The position numbers and the translations under genes were made by a program. Positions 20,579-30,250 of a stretch of 45,434 nt of DNA are shown one piece after another. Under the pieces are notes generated by a model, which ran no database searches, had not been told where the DNA came from, and saw nothing but the letters and a program-made list of their open reading frames with translations. Position 1 is the first letter of the stretch; the number at the start of each line of letters is the position of its first letter. This stretch comes from JBFMFB01 sp040752115. GTDB lineage: Bacteria > Pseudomonadota > Gammaproteobacteria > Burkholderiales > Sulfuricellaceae. The stretch covers positions 1-45,434 of the forward strand of contig JBFMFB010000020.1 in assembly GCA_040752115.1 (NCBI GenBank). Reading direction: 5' to 3'.

Positions 20579-21700
20579 ATGAGCAAAAAAGACTACTACG
20601 AAGTTCTCGGCGTCAACCGCGACGCTTCCGACGAGGAAATCAAGAAGGCCTACCGCAAGCTGGCCATGAAGCACCATCCCGACCGCAATCCGGACAATCC
20701 GAAGGCGGAGGAGCACTTCAAGGAAGCCAAGGAAGCCTATGAAATCCTGAGCGACGCGGGCAAGCGCGCCGCCTACGACCAGTACGGCCACGCCGGAGTG
20801 GACCAGGGTGCGCGCGGCGGCGGGCCCGGCTTCGAGGGGTTCTCCGGCGGTTTCGCCGACGCCTTCGGCGACATCTTCGGCGACATCTTCGGCGGCGGGC
20901 GGCGCTCCAACGTCTACCGCGGCGCCGACCTGCGCTACAACCTGGAAATTTCTCTGGAAGAAGCAGCGCGCGGGGCGGAAACCAAGATCCGCATCCCCAC
21001 CATGGAGGCCTGCGAAACCTGCGGCGGCAGCGGCGCCAAGCCCGGCACCCAGCCAACCGTCTGCCCCACCTGCAGCGGGCACGGCCAGGTGCGCATGCAG
21101 CAGGGCTTTTTCTCGATCCAGCAGACCTGCCCCCACTGCCACGGCAGCGGCAAGATCGTGCCTAACCCGTGCCCCTCATGCCATGGGGCCGGGCGTGTCA
21201 AGCAGCACAAGACGCTGGTGGTGAAAATCCCGGCCGGGGTGGACGAAGGCGACCGCATCCGCCTTTCCGGCGAAGGCGAAGACGGCGTCAACGGTGGCCC
21301 GTCGGGCGATCTTTACGTCGTCATCCAGCTCAAGCCGCACTCCGTATTCAAACGCGACCACGACGACCTGCATTGCGAAATGCCGATCAGCTTCACCACC
21401 GCGGCACTGGGCGGCGAAATCGAAATCCCCACGCTCGACGGCCACGCCAAGATCAAAATCCCGGCAGAAACGCAAAGCGGCAAGATCTTCCGCCTGCGCG
21501 GCAAGGGTATCAAGGGCGTACGCAGCCATTCGCACGGCGACCTGCTGTGCCACGTGGCAGTGGAAACTCCGGTCAATCTCACCGAGCGCCAGAAAGAACT
21601 GCTGCGGGAGCTGGAAGCGATCAACCTGAGCGACGGCAACCGGCACAATCCCCGCGCCAAGTCGTGGATGGCCAAGGTGAAGGAGTTTTTCGGGCAGTAA
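20579..21700 (+). CDS. dnaJ: Chaperone DnaJ (Hsp40)
   Basis: Cochaperone that delivers substrates to DnaK and stimulates its ATPase. From MSKKDYYEVLG it has 373 residues: J domain with the HPD motif (KHHPDRNPDNP), Gly/Phe-rich linker, zinc-finger domain with all four CxxCxGxG repeats (CETCGGSG, CPTCSGHG, CPHCHGSG, CPSCHGAG) and the C-terminal beta-domains. An upstream in-frame extension is made of repeat sequence and is not coding. A strong terminator follows. Confidence 0.98.
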   Translation: MSKKDYYEVLGVNRDASDEEIKKAYRKLAMKHHPDRNPDNPKAEEHFKEAKEAYEILSDAGKRAAYDQYGHAGVDQGARGGGPGFEGFSGGFADAFGDIFGDIFGGGRRSNVYRGADLRYNLEISLEEAARGAETKIRIPTMEACETCGGSGAKPGTQPTVCPTCSGHGQVRMQQGFFSIQQTCPHCHGSGKIVPNPCPSCHGAGRVKQHKTLVVKIPAGVDEGDRIRLSGEGEDGVNGGPSGDLYVVIQLKPHSVFKRDHDDLHCEMPISFTTAALGGEIEIPTLDGHAKIKIPAETQSGKIFRLRGKGIKGVRSHSHGDLLCHVAVETPVNLTERQKELLRELEAINLSDGNRHNPRAKSWMAKVKEFFGQ

Positions 21701-21721
21701 CATCAAGGATGAGCGAACTCT

Positions 21722-21750
21722 AAAGAGCGGGAACAACCCGCTCTTTTTTT
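21722..21750 (+). terminator. Rho-independent terminator after dnaJ
   Basis: AAAGAGCGGG pairs with CCCGCTCTTT around a 5-base AACAA loop, followed by a run of T. It ends the grpE-dnaK-dnaJ unit and insulates the suf operon. It lies about 20 bases after the dnaJ stop. Confidence 0.92.
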
Positions 21751-21768
21751 GCGCCTGAAAAATCACGC

Positions 21769-21804
21769 TTGACATACCGAACCAATCAGGACTAGATTAG
21801 TCCT
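21769..21804 (+). promoter_or_regulatory. suf operon promoter with IscR-like palindromic operator
   Basis: TTGACA at 21769-21774 is followed after 17 to 18 bases by a weak -10 (CTAGAT or TAGATT). A perfect palindrome AGGACTA-GAT-TAGTCCT (21788-21804) covers that -10. The core GACT-N4-TAGTC resembles type 1 IscR sites, fitting autorepression by the Rrf2 regulator encoded 25 bases downstream. Confidence 0.7.
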
Positions 21805-21828
21805 ACTTCAAAATTCCGGGATCGAACC

Positions 21829-22254
21829 ATGCTCCGCGTGAGCAAATTGACGGATTACGGCACGGTCATGATGACGCACATGGCGCGGCAGCCGGAGCGG
21901 GTGCACACCGCGACGGAAGTTGCCGCGGCGGTGCATCTCGCGGCTCCGACCGTGGTCAAATTATTGAAAGTGCTGGCCCGCGAAGGGCTGCTGGTTTCCC
22001 GGCGCGGCGCGAAAGGCGGCTATGCGCTTGCCCGCCGCCCCGAGGAGATTTCGGTGGCCGAGGTGATCATCGCCATCGAAGGGCCGATCGCCTTCACCGA
22101 ATGCAGCGGCAGCGAGGGAATGTGCGCGCAGGAACGCACCTGCACCATCCGCGGCAACTGGCAGCGCATCAACCAGGCGGTGCAGCAGGCGCTGGAAAAA
22201 GTCACGCTGGCGGACATGCTGCTGCCCGTGGCCGTCCACCCGATCCGGATGTAG
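21829..22254 (+). CDS. Rrf2-family Fe-S cluster regulator of the suf operon (SufR/IscR-like)
   Basis: A 141-residue winged-helix repressor of the SUF-system regulator type. The DNA-binding helix lies in ATEVAAAVHLAAPTVVKLLK and the wing in SRRGAKGGYALAR. Three cysteines in CSGSEGMCAQERTC (C-x6-C-x5-C) are placed like the [2Fe-2S] ligands of IscR, so DNA binding is probably governed by Fe-S status. It is the first gene of the suf operon, directly behind a palindromic operator. Its TAG stop is the start of a REP-like repeat. Confidence 0.92.
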   Translation: MLRVSKLTDYGTVMMTHMARQPERVHTATEVAAAVHLAAPTVVKLLKVLAREGLLVSRRGAKGGYALARRPEEISVAEVIIAIEGPIAFTECSGSEGMCAQERTCTIRGNWQRINQAVQQALEKVTLADMLLPVAVHPIRM

Positions 22255-22312
22255 GCTGGGATGAGCGAAGCGAACCCCAGCATAGGCAGCGAAGCGAACC
22301 CCGGCACACGGC
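22251..22312. repeat. REP-like repeat between sufR and sufB
   Basis: GCTGGG (22255-22260) pairs with CCCAGC (22276-22281), and the phrase GCGAAGCGAACCCC occurs twice. It resembles the GTAGG-led REP-like hairpins near sufU and aroC. The leading GTAG provides the stop codon of the upstream regulator gene. Confidence 0.6.
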
Positions 22313-22332
22313 AATCGCAAATGGAGAACCCC

Positions 22333-23781
<1,449 letters not shown>

Positions 23782-23789
23782 TGCAGAAA

Positions 23790-23858
23790 GTGAAGGGTAA
23801 GGAGTGAGGAGTGAGGGGAAAACCTCCCGCTCCTCACCCCTCACCCCTCACTCCTCAC
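23790..23858. repeat. Heptamer inverted repeat, copy 5 (sufB-sufC gap)
   Basis: Units GTGAAGG, GTAAGGA, GTGAGGA, GTGAGGG (23790-23817) face TCCTCAC, CCCTCAC, CCCTCAC, TCCTCAC (23831-23858) with a 13-base loop. It lies inside the suf operon, just upstream of the sufC ribosome site AAGGAA. Confidence 0.87.
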
Positions 23859-23870
23859 AAGGAAAAACAC

Positions 23871-24641
23871 ATGCTCGAAATCAAACATCTGTCCGCCAAC
23901 ATCGACGACAAACCGATCCTGCGCGGTATCGACCTGCGCGTGAATGCGGGCGAAGTGCACGCCATCATGGGCCCGAACGGCTCGGGCAAGAGCACGCTGG
24001 CCAACGTGCTGGCGGGGCGCGAGCATTACGTCGCCACCGGCGGGGAAGTCCGCTATCTCGGCCGCGACCTGCTCGCCATGGCGCCGGAGGAGCGGGCGCG
24101 CGAGGGAATATTCCTCGCTTTCCAGTACCCGGTGGAGATTCCCGGGGTGGCCAACGTCTATTTCCTCAAGGCCGCGCTCAACGCCATCCGCAAGCACCGC
24201 GGCCTGCCCGAGCTGGATGCGATGGATTTTCTCGCGTTGATCAAGGACAAGCTGGCGCTGGTCGAGATGGACGAGAAATTCCTCTACCGTTCCGTCAACG
24301 AAGGCTTTTCCGGCGGCGAAAAGAAGCGCAACGAGATCCTGCAGATGGCCCTGCTGGAGCCGCGGCTGGCCATCCTCGACGAGACCGACTCGGGGCTCGA
24401 CATCGACGCGCTGAAGATCGTCGCCAGCGGCGTCAACGCGCTGCGCAGCCCGGAGCGCGCGGTCATCATGGTGACGCACTACCAGCGGCTGCTCGATTAC
24501 ATCGTGCCGGATTACGTCCATGTGCTGGTCGACGGCCGTATCGTCAAGACCGGCGGACGCGAGCTGGCGCTGGAGCTGGAAGAGCGGGGCTACGGCTGGA
24601 TCGAGGAAGAAATCCGGGCTAAGGGAGAAACACGCGCATGA
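23871..24641 (+). CDS. sufC: Fe-S assembly ATPase SufC
   Basis: Soluble ABC ATPase that drives conformational change of SufBCD. The 256-residue product begins MLEIKHLSANIDDKPIL after AAGGAA; a longer frame upstream reads repeat sequence. Walker A is GPNGSGKST, the Q-loop is FLAFQYPVEIPG, the signature is FSGGEKKRNE and Walker B LAILDETDSGLDIDAL, with the switch histidine in VTHYQRLL. The last four bases overlap the sufD start (ATGA). Confidence 0.97.
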   Translation: MLEIKHLSANIDDKPILRGIDLRVNAGEVHAIMGPNGSGKSTLANVLAGREHYVATGGEVRYLGRDLLAMAPEERAREGIFLAFQYPVEIPGVANVYFLKAALNAIRKHRGLPELDAMDFLALIKDKLALVEMDEKFLYRSVNEGFSGGEKKRNEILQMALLEPRLAILDETDSGLDIDALKIVASGVNALRSPERAVIMVTHYQRLLDYIVPDYVHVLVDGRIVKTGGRELALELEERGYGWIEEEIRAKGETRA

Positions 24642-25963
24642 ATGCCGAACTGCAGGGCCGCTACCTGGCCGAATTCATCCGCGCGATGCCGGGCCGCGAA
24701 ATCCCCTGGCTGGCGCGCCTGCGCAAGGAGGCGTTCGCGCGCTTTGCCGAAAAGGGCTTTCCGACCACCCGCGAGGAAGAATGGAAATACACCAGCGTCG
24801 CCGCACTGGAGAAAATCTCCTTTGCGACCGCTCCGCCTGCCGAACCGGGCGAAATCGCGCCTTTCGGCTTTGCCGGCGTGGACTGCCATCGACTGGTGTT
24901 CATCAACGGCCGCTTCGCTCCCGCACTGTCACGGCTGCTGCCGCTGCCCGCCGGGGTAAGGATCGCGAGCCTGGCTGACGTTCTGGAACAGTATCCGGAA
25001 AGGCTGGAAGCGCGGCTGACCCGTGCTTCCGGTACCGAGAATCGCCCGTTTGCCGCGCTCAATGCGGCCTTCGCCACAGACGGCGGTTGCATCGAGCTGG
25101 CGCCGGGCGCGGTGGTGGAAGCACCGATCCACCTGCTGTTTCTGACAGCCTCGGGAGGCAAGGCGGTCATGACCCATCCCCGCAGCCTGATCGTCGCCGG
25201 GGAAGGCAGCCGGGCCATGATCGTCGAGCACTATGCCGCGCTGGACGACGGCGCCTACTTCACCAATGCCGTGACCGAGGTCGCCCTCGGCCGGAATGCG
25301 CAGATCAAGCACCTCAAGCTGCAGGAGGAAAGCTTCGAGGCATTCCACATCGCCGTGATCGAAACCCGGCAGGGCGCGGGCAGCCGCTATGCCTCGCACT
25401 CGGTCTCGCTCGGCGCCCTGCTTGCCCGCAACGACATCAACACTGCGCTCGACGGCGAAGATGCGAATTGCGAGCTCAACGGCCTGTATCTCGCCGACGA
25501 CCGCCAGCACGTCGATCACCACACCCGCATCGACCACACCCAGCCGCGCGGCACCAGCCGGGAGCTGTACAAGGGCATCCTGGCCGGCCGCGCGCGCGGC
25601 GTGTTCAGCGGCAAGGTGATGGTGCACGAAGGCGCGCAGAAAACCGACGCACGGCAAACCAGCCGGAACCTGTTGCTGTCGCGCGATGCCGAAGCGGATA
25701 CCAAGCCACAACTGGAGATCTACGCCGACGACGTGAAATGCAGCCACGGCGCCACCGTCGGCCAACTGGACGAGGACATGATTTTTTACCTGCGCTCGCG
25801 CGGCATCGACGAGGCCGCCGCCAAAGGGCTGCTGACCCACGCCTTCGCCGCCGAGGTGCTGAACCGCATTTCCAACGAACCGATCCGCCACGTGCTGGAG
25901 GCGAGGCTGCTGGCCCGGCTGCCGCAGGGCGAACGAATCAGGGAGTTTTACGGTGAACAGTAA
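24638..25963 (+). CDS. sufD: Fe-S assembly scaffold subunit SufD
   Basis: Partner of SufB in the SufBC2D complex, 441 residues. The N-terminus has the family pattern FPTTREEEWKYTSVAALEK and the C-terminal beta-helix carries YADDVKCSHGATVGQLDED with the histidine implicated in cluster assembly, then YLRSRGIDEAAAKGLL. It overlaps sufC by four bases and sufS by eleven, so sufC, sufD and sufS are tightly coupled in translation. Confidence 0.96.
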   Translation: MNAELQGRYLAEFIRAMPGREIPWLARLRKEAFARFAEKGFPTTREEEWKYTSVAALEKISFATAPPAEPGEIAPFGFAGVDCHRLVFINGRFAPALSRLLPLPAGVRIASLADVLEQYPERLEARLTRASGTENRPFAALNAAFATDGGCIELAPGAVVEAPIHLLFLTASGGKAVMTHPRSLIVAGEGSRAMIVEHYAALDDGAYFTNAVTEVALGRNAQIKHLKLQEESFEAFHIAVIETRQGAGSRYASHSVSLGALLARNDINTALDGEDANCELNGLYLADDRQHVDHHTRIDHTQPRGTSRELYKGILAGRARGVFSGKVMVHEGAQKTDARQTSRNLLLSRDAEADTKPQLEIYADDVKCSHGATVGQLDEDMIFYLRSRGIDEAAAKGLLTHAFAAEVLNRISNEPIRHVLEARLLARLPQGERIREFYGEQ

Positions 25964-27185
25964 TATCCGCCTCGACGCCGAACGGCTGCGCCAGGACTTT
26001 CCCATTCTCGAACAGGCGGTGCACGGCAAGCCGCTGGTCTACCTCGACAACGCCGCCACCTCGCAGAAACCGCGCCAGGTGATCGACGCGATCAGCGGCT
26101 ATTACCTGACGATCAACGCCAACGTGCACCGCGGCGTGCACACCCTGAGCCAGCGCGCCACCGACGCCTTCGACGACGGGCGAGAAAAGGTGCGCCGCTT
26201 CCTCAATGCGCGCGAGGCGCGCGAAATCGTGTTCGTGCGCGGCGCCACCGAGGCGATCAACCTGGTGGCGCACAGCTTCGGCGCGCGCTTCAAGCCCGGC
26301 GACGAAATCCTCATCACCGCGCTGGAGCACCACTCCAACATCGTGCCGTGGCAGATGGCCTGCCAGCGCAGCGGCGCTCTGCTCAAGGTCGTGCCGATGA
26401 ACGACGCGGGCGAGCTCGACCTCAACGCCTACGCCCGCCTGCTCGGGCCGCGCACCCAACTGGTCGCGGCGACGCATGTTTCCAATGCGCTCGGCACGGT
26501 CAACCCGGTGCGCCAGATGATCGAACTGGCCCACGCCCAGAACATCCCGGTGCTGCTCGACGGCGCCCAGGCCGCGCCTCATGCTCACGTCGACGTGCAG
26601 GCACTGGACTGCGATTTCTACGCCTTCTCCGGCCACAAGCTGTACGGCCCGACCGGCATCGGCGTGCTCTACGGCAAGGCGGCGCTGCTGGAAGCGATGC
26701 CCCCCTGGCAGGGCGGCGGCGAAATGATCCGGCAGGTGGCGTTTGAGAAAACCACCTACAACGAGCTGCCCTACAAATTCGAGGCGGGCACGCCCGACAT
26801 TTCCGGCGCCATCGGCCTGGGCGCAGCCATCGACTACCTGGAAGAGATCGGCCTGGACGCCATCGCCGCGCACGAGCACGCCCTGCTCGAATACGCGACC
26901 GCGGCCGCGCTCGAAGTGCCGGGACTGCGCGTCGTCGGCACCGCCGAAGAAAAGGCCGGCATCCTGTCGTTCGTGCTGGAAGGCGTCCACCCGCACGACA
27001 TCGGCACCATCCTCGATCATGAAGGCGTGGCGATCCGCACCGGCCATCACTGCGCCATGCCGGTGATGGAGCGGCTCGGCCTGCCGGCCACGGCGCGGGC
27101 GTCGTTCGCGCTGTACAACACGACGCAGGACGTGGATGCGCTGATCGCCGCGATCCGCAAGGCAAGGAAGGTATTCCATGGCTGA
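25953..27185 (+). CDS. sufS: Cysteine desulfurase SufS
   Basis: PLP enzyme (group II) that takes sulfur from cysteine and delivers it through SufU here. The 410-residue product begins at GTG (NSNIRLDAER), with AGGGAG upstream inside sufD. Visible: DNAATSQKP near residue 30, NVHRGVHTLSQRAT, the PLP lysine in FSGHKLYGPTGIG, and the catalytic cysteine in IRTGHHCAMP. It overlaps sufU by 8 bases, in line with the pairing of SufS with SufU. Confidence 0.97.
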   Translation: MNSNIRLDAERLRQDFPILEQAVHGKPLVYLDNAATSQKPRQVIDAISGYYLTINANVHRGVHTLSQRATDAFDDGREKVRRFLNAREAREIVFVRGATEAINLVAHSFGARFKPGDEILITALEHHSNIVPWQMACQRSGALLKVVPMNDAGELDLNAYARLLGPRTQLVAATHVSNALGTVNPVRQMIELAHAQNIPVLLDGAQAAPHAHVDVQALDCDFYAFSGHKLYGPTGIGVLYGKAALLEAMPPWQGGGEMIRQVAFEKTTYNELPYKFEAGTPDISGAIGLGAAIDYLEEIGLDAIAAHEHALLEYATAAALEVPGLRVVGTAEEKAGILSFVLEGVHPHDIGTILDHEGVAIRTGHHCAMPVMERLGLPATARASFALYNTTQDVDALIAAIRKARKVFHG

Positions 27186-27618
27186 CTTGCGCGATCTCTA
27201 CCAGGACGTGATCTTCGACCACAACCGCCACCCGCGCAATTTCGGCAGGCTCGCGGACGCGACCTGCAGCATCGAAGGATTCAACCCGCTGTGCGGCGAC
27301 CGGCTGACGCTTTATCTGAAGGTAAAAGACGGCGTGATCGAAGACGTCAGCTTCGAAGGCCACGGCTGCGCCATTTCCACCGCCTCCGCCTCGCTCATGA
27401 CGGAAAGCGTGAAAGGCAAGCGGGTGGAGGAAGCCGAGCACCTGTTCCAGGGCATCCACAACATGCTCATCGGGAAAGAATCGCCCGCCGACCTCGGCAA
27501 GCTCGCCGTCCTGTCGGGAGTAAAAGAATTTCCGGCGCGGGTGAAATGCGCCACCCTTGCCTGGCATTCCCTGCACAGCGCGCTGGAGAACAGGCAGGAA
27601 ACGGTTTCGACCGAGTGA
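27178..27618 (+). CDS. sufU: SufU, sulfur-transfer/scaffold protein of the SUF system
   Basis: IscU-fold protein of 146 residues that accepts sulfur from SufS in systems without SufE. The three cysteines are in FNPLCGDRL, GHGCAIST and RVKCATLAW; the SufU-type insertion between the second and third is present, and the IscU hallmark histidine next to the last cysteine is absent, which favours SufU over IscU. It overlaps sufS and precedes a REP-like hairpin that separates it from sufT. Starting residues MADLRDLYQDVIFDHNRHPR are typical. Confidence 0.95.
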   Translation: MADLRDLYQDVIFDHNRHPRNFGRLADATCSIEGFNPLCGDRLTLYLKVKDGVIEDVSFEGHGCAISTASASLMTESVKGKRVEEAEHLFQGIHNMLIGKESPADLGKLAVLSGVKEFPARVKCATLAWHSLHSALENRQETVSTE

Positions 27619-27623
27619 TGGTC

Positions 27624-27697
27624 GTAGGATGGGTGGAGCGCAGCGCAACCCATCAATGCCCGTGATGGGTTACGGCTTGCGCCTCCACCCATCCTAC
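27624..27697. repeat. REP-like double hairpin between sufU and sufT
   Basis: The outer arms GTAGGATGGGTGGAGCGCA (27624-27642) and their complement ending at 27697 pair with a one-base bulge. An inner 8-bp stem ACCCATCA/TGATGGGT sits at the tip. It is the cleanest REP-type structure in the window. Confidence 0.85.
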
Positions 27698-27719
27698 ACC
27701 TCGATCAAACAAGGACACC

Positions 27720-28061
27720 ATGACCACTCCCAAGGCAGACCACGAAAACCGCCTCGATCAACTGCGCGAGGAAGTCATCGCCGCCCTGCGCACCATCTAC
27801 GACCCGGAAATTCCGGTCAACATTTACGACCTCGGGCTGATCTACCGCCTCGACGTAAACGAAGCGGGCCGGGTCGAGATCGACATGACCCTCACCGCGC
27901 CGGGCTGCCCGATCGCCCAGGAATTCCCCGGCATGGTGGAATCGGCCGTGCGCGCGGTGCCCGGCGTCACCGATGCGCACGTCGAGCTGGTGTGGGATCC
28001 GCCCTGGTCGCAGGACCAGATGACCGAAGCAGCCAGGCTGGAGCTTGGAATGTTCTACTGA
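27720..28061 (+). CDS. sufT: SUF-associated MIP18/DUF59 protein SufT
   Basis: A 113-residue protein of the DUF59 (MIP18/PaaD-like) family, implicated in Fe-S protein maturation. The family hallmark is YDPEIPVNIYDLGLIY, followed by MTLTAPGCPIAQ with its conserved cysteine and VWDPPWSQDQMTEAAR at the C-terminus. Its place after sufU supports the SufT assignment. A hairpin lies directly after the stop. Confidence 0.94.
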   Translation: MTTPKADHENRLDQLREEVIAALRTIYDPEIPVNIYDLGLIYRLDVNEAGRVEIDMTLTAPGCPIAQEFPGMVESAVRAVPGVTDAHVELVWDPPWSQDQMTEAARLELGMFY

Positions 28062-28068
28062 CCCCGTT

Positions 28069-28088
28069 GGGGCGACTTCAGTCGCCCC
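28069..28088. repeat. Perfect hairpin between sufT and the Rieske gene
   Basis: GGGGCGAC and GTCGCCCC flank a TTCA tetraloop. There is no T-run, so it is not a classical terminator; it may stabilise the upstream mRNA or be another short dispersed repeat. Confidence 0.6.
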
Positions 28089-28112
28089 TCCCGTTCGCAA
28101 AAGGAAAACACG

Positions 28113-28433
28113 ATGTCCGACTGGACCAACGTAGCCAAAGCGGAAGACTTCCCGCCTGGAACCCGGCGGGTAGTGGACGTGGAAGGAACCGCCATCGCCG
28201 TATTCAACCTCGGCGGCGAGTATTACGCCATCGAAGATACCTGCACCCACGACGGCGGAGAGCTGGCCAGCGGCGAGGTGGAGGGCGGCATCATCACCTG
28301 CCCGCGCCACGGCGCGCGTTTCAGCATCAAGACCGGCGCGGTGCTCGCGCCGCCCGCCTACGAGCCGGTCGCCACATTTCCAGTACGGATCGAAGGCGGC
28401 GTGGTGCAGGTCAGGGACGCTCGCTGGGACTAA
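28113..28433 (+). CDS. Rieske [2Fe-2S] ferredoxin, non-heme type
   Basis: A 106-residue soluble Rieske protein like those serving as electron carriers for oxygenases or nitrite reductase small subunits. The cluster ligands are in CTHDGGELASG (Cys, His) and CPRHGARFS (Cys, His). There is no signal peptide or membrane anchor, so it is cytoplasmic. It often accompanies sufT in suf operons; the role there is not established. AAGGA precedes the ATG. The downstream CDP-alcohol transferase begins a few bases after its stop. Confidence 0.93.
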   Translation: MSDWTNVAKAEDFPPGTRRVVDVEGTAIAVFNLGGEYYAIEDTCTHDGGELASGEVEGGIITCPRHGARFSIKTGAVLAPPAYEPVATFPVRIEGGVVQVRDARWD

Positions 28434-28455
28434 CCTAGTGAGCACCCGGACCAGC

Positions 28456-29007
28456 ATGCTGAACATTCCCAACCTGCTCACCTTGCTGCGCATCGTTCTG
28501 GTGCCGGTGCTCGCCTGGCTGCTGCTCCGCCACGCTTACGGCCCGGCGCTGGCAGTTTTTCTCGCGGCCGGCATGAGCGACGCGCTCGACGGCTTCCTGG
28601 CCCGGCGCTGGAATCAGTTCACGCCGCTGGGCGCGATGCTCGATCCCATCGCCGACAAGATGCTCACCCTCACCTGCGTCGGCCTGCTGGCCTGGCAGTC
28701 GCTGCTGCCGCTCTGGCTGGCGCTGGCATTGATCGCGCGCGACCTGGTAATCGTCGCCGGCGCCGCCGCCTACCACCGGCTGGCCGGCGGGCTGGAAATG
28801 GCGCCGACGCTGCTGGGCAAGATCCACACTTTGATCATCTTCGGCCTGTTCGCGCTGGTTCTGGCCAACGCCGCCGCGGTCGTCGCCACCCCCGACCAGA
28901 TGCGGCCGCTGTTCGGCCTGGCGCTTCTTGTCACCTTGGCCTCCGGGCTGAACTATATGTGGGTGTGGGGGAGAAAGGCCGCCAGGTTATCGGGGAAAAG
29001 CCGCTGA
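28456..29007 (+). CDS. CDP-alcohol phosphatidyltransferase (PgsA-like)
   Basis: Integral membrane enzyme transferring a phosphatidyl group from CDP-diacylglycerol to an alcohol. The catalytic motif DG-x2-AR-x8-G-x3-D-x3-D is complete (DGFLARR then GAMLDPIAD). About five membrane helices follow in 183 residues. I start at the ATG of MLNIPNLLTLLRI, which matches PgsA; a GTG six codons upstream is possible and no ribosome site decides. The substrate is probably glycerol-3-phosphate or a related alcohol, but cardiolipin-synthase-type members share the motif. Confidence 0.88.
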   Translation: MLNIPNLLTLLRIVLVPVLAWLLLRHAYGPALAVFLAAGMSDALDGFLARRWNQFTPLGAMLDPIADKMLTLTCVGLLAWQSLLPLWLALALIARDLVIVAGAAAYHRLAGGLEMAPTLLGKIHTLIIFGLFALVLANAAAVVATPDQMRPLFGLALLVTLASGLNYMWVWGRKAARLSGKSR

Positions 29008-29354
29008 ACCGCATATCCCGCCGCATTGCGAGGTATGGACGGGATTTCTATGAGGAACGCTACCGCGAACGCGTCCTGCGGCAAAAAAGAAAGAATGAGG
29101 AACAGACCACGGTTTTTCCAGCGCCCGTTTTCCCATCCCTCCGGAACAGTTTATCCGACTCCAGTTCGGGGGTCTTACGCGGACACCCCGATTTCCCCGC
29201 ACCACACACTTGCCAAGGGCTGCTGCCACCTGTTCGGTGAAGCGTGCGTTGCCCAGCATAAACCGTGGTCCCATTTTTGTGTGGAATTCGTAAGTTAACC
29301 GGACACTGCTGATTTACCATTTATTTTGTGGAAATGTGTTAATGCAAGACCTGA
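29008..29354. other. Noncoding stretch between the suf operon and the cassette array
   Basis: I find no credible gene: open frames on both strands are short and lack recognisable motifs. A phrase around 29292-29310 (AAGTTAACCGGACACTGC) recalls insertion-sequence ends, but there is no matching second end or transposase. The stretch may be eroded flank of the cassette array. Confidence 0.4.
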
Positions 29355-29401
29355 CCCCAACAGTTGATAGGCGGAGCGTCCGGTGGAATGATGGGTTGGG
29401 C
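29355..29401 (-). other. Degraded attC-like site after the TIR-like cassette
   Basis: GTTGGGC (29395-29401) adjoins the stop of the TIR-like gene, and CCCCAAC (29355-29361) could be the opposite core. The 47-base span is short for attC, so one end may be truncated. Confidence 0.4.
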
Positions 29402-30187
29402 CTAGGTTGCATCAAGTACTCCAGCGGCCAGGAGGTCTCTTTTGATCTCCAAGAGTTTTTCGGAGATGTTGTGAGTAAATCGCTTTTGAATAATTCCGCC
29501 AAAGTCTGAAAACAGCGATGTTCCTTCCTTGAGGAGAAGCATTGCACCCGACCGGTCGAGCCGACCGCAGAACCACCCCAGTTCATAGATGACGTTGGGG
29601 CGGGCTTGGAGGTAGACGTCCTTTCCCGAGTTAATTTCATCATCGGGCGTGAACACTGCGATCGCGTAACTGCACGTTTTCGCGTAGTGCTCGAATTTCT
29701 CTATTACCGTCTTGCAGCCAGCGTCCGGCTGTTCTAGCAATACGATCGGGTTAAGACGGAATTCCGATTTCAAGATGTCTTTCAGTTCTCGCCATTTCGC
29801 TTCATCTCGGCCATGAATTACGAATACATTTTCTCGGCGGCGCAGGGCATCTTCGGCCTTCTTGCGAGCCATTAGCTCCGGGTTGCGGGTAAGGCGAGTG
29901 AGTGAGGCCCGGACGACCGAGAGGATGTTTTCAACACTCTTGTATGACGGAGAGCCAATGAAGTTGGACACACCTTCGTTGAACTCGCCAACGATCTGAG
30001 CAGAGTAGGCATTGCTACCGAGAATGTCGTTGAATAGATCTACAAGTTCCCGGACGTACTGTCGAAACAGCGGGTCGTCACCGCGACCGATGTGAATGCC
30101 ATCACGGCTGCGCGTGAACCTGGATAGTATTCCAGCGAGGTCGCCTTCATACCGCTTGAGTTCAGCGATGATTGTCTCACCGTCCAA
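29402..30187 (-). CDS. Cassette gene: TIR-like predicted nucleotide-binding protein
   Basis: A 261-residue protein. The C-terminal part (about 121-235) matches the TIR-like nucleotide-binding family: VFVIHGRDEAKW, then LEQPDAGCKTVIEKFE, AIAVFTPDDE, and ARPNVIYELGWFCGRL with Glu202 as the candidate catalytic residue. The N-terminal 110 residues are helical and not recognised; they may be an oligomerisation or sensing domain. TIR-like domains of this class occur as NAD-degrading effectors in CBASS and other abortive-infection systems, so defence is a reasonable inference. The neighbouring upstream cassette encodes a HEPN-type protein. Confidence 0.8.
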   Translation of the reverse strand: MDGETIIAELKRYEGDLAGILSRFTRSRDGIHIGRGDDPLFRQYVRELVDLFNDILGSNAYSAQIVGEFNEGVSNFIGSPSYKSVENILSVVRASLTRLTRNPELMARKKAEDALRRRENVFVIHGRDEAKWRELKDILKSEFRLNPIVLLEQPDAGCKTVIEKFEHYAKTCSYAIAVFTPDDEINSGKDVYLQARPNVIYELGWFCGRLDRSGAMLLLKEGTSLFSDFGGIIQKRFTHNISEKLLEIKRDLLAAGVLDAT

Positions 30188-30190
30188 AGT

Positions 30191-30250
30191 GCTGCCTCCT
30201 AGACCCGCAAGCGCAGCTTGCGGGCGGTCCGGTTGACCGATGGGTTAGCC
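30191..30250 (-). other. Degenerate attC-like site between the TIR-like and HEPN cassettes
   Basis: GTTAGCC at 30244-30250 overlaps the stop of the HEPN-type gene. The stem CCGCAAGC/GCTTGCGG is clear, but the opposite core has lost its AAC. Reduced recombination would fix these two cassettes together. Confidence 0.5.

Noticed and set aside
29280..29320. Insertion-sequence end-like phrase AAGTTAACCGGACACTGC
   Set aside because: No matching inverted end, target duplication or transposase remnant found; kept only as a note.
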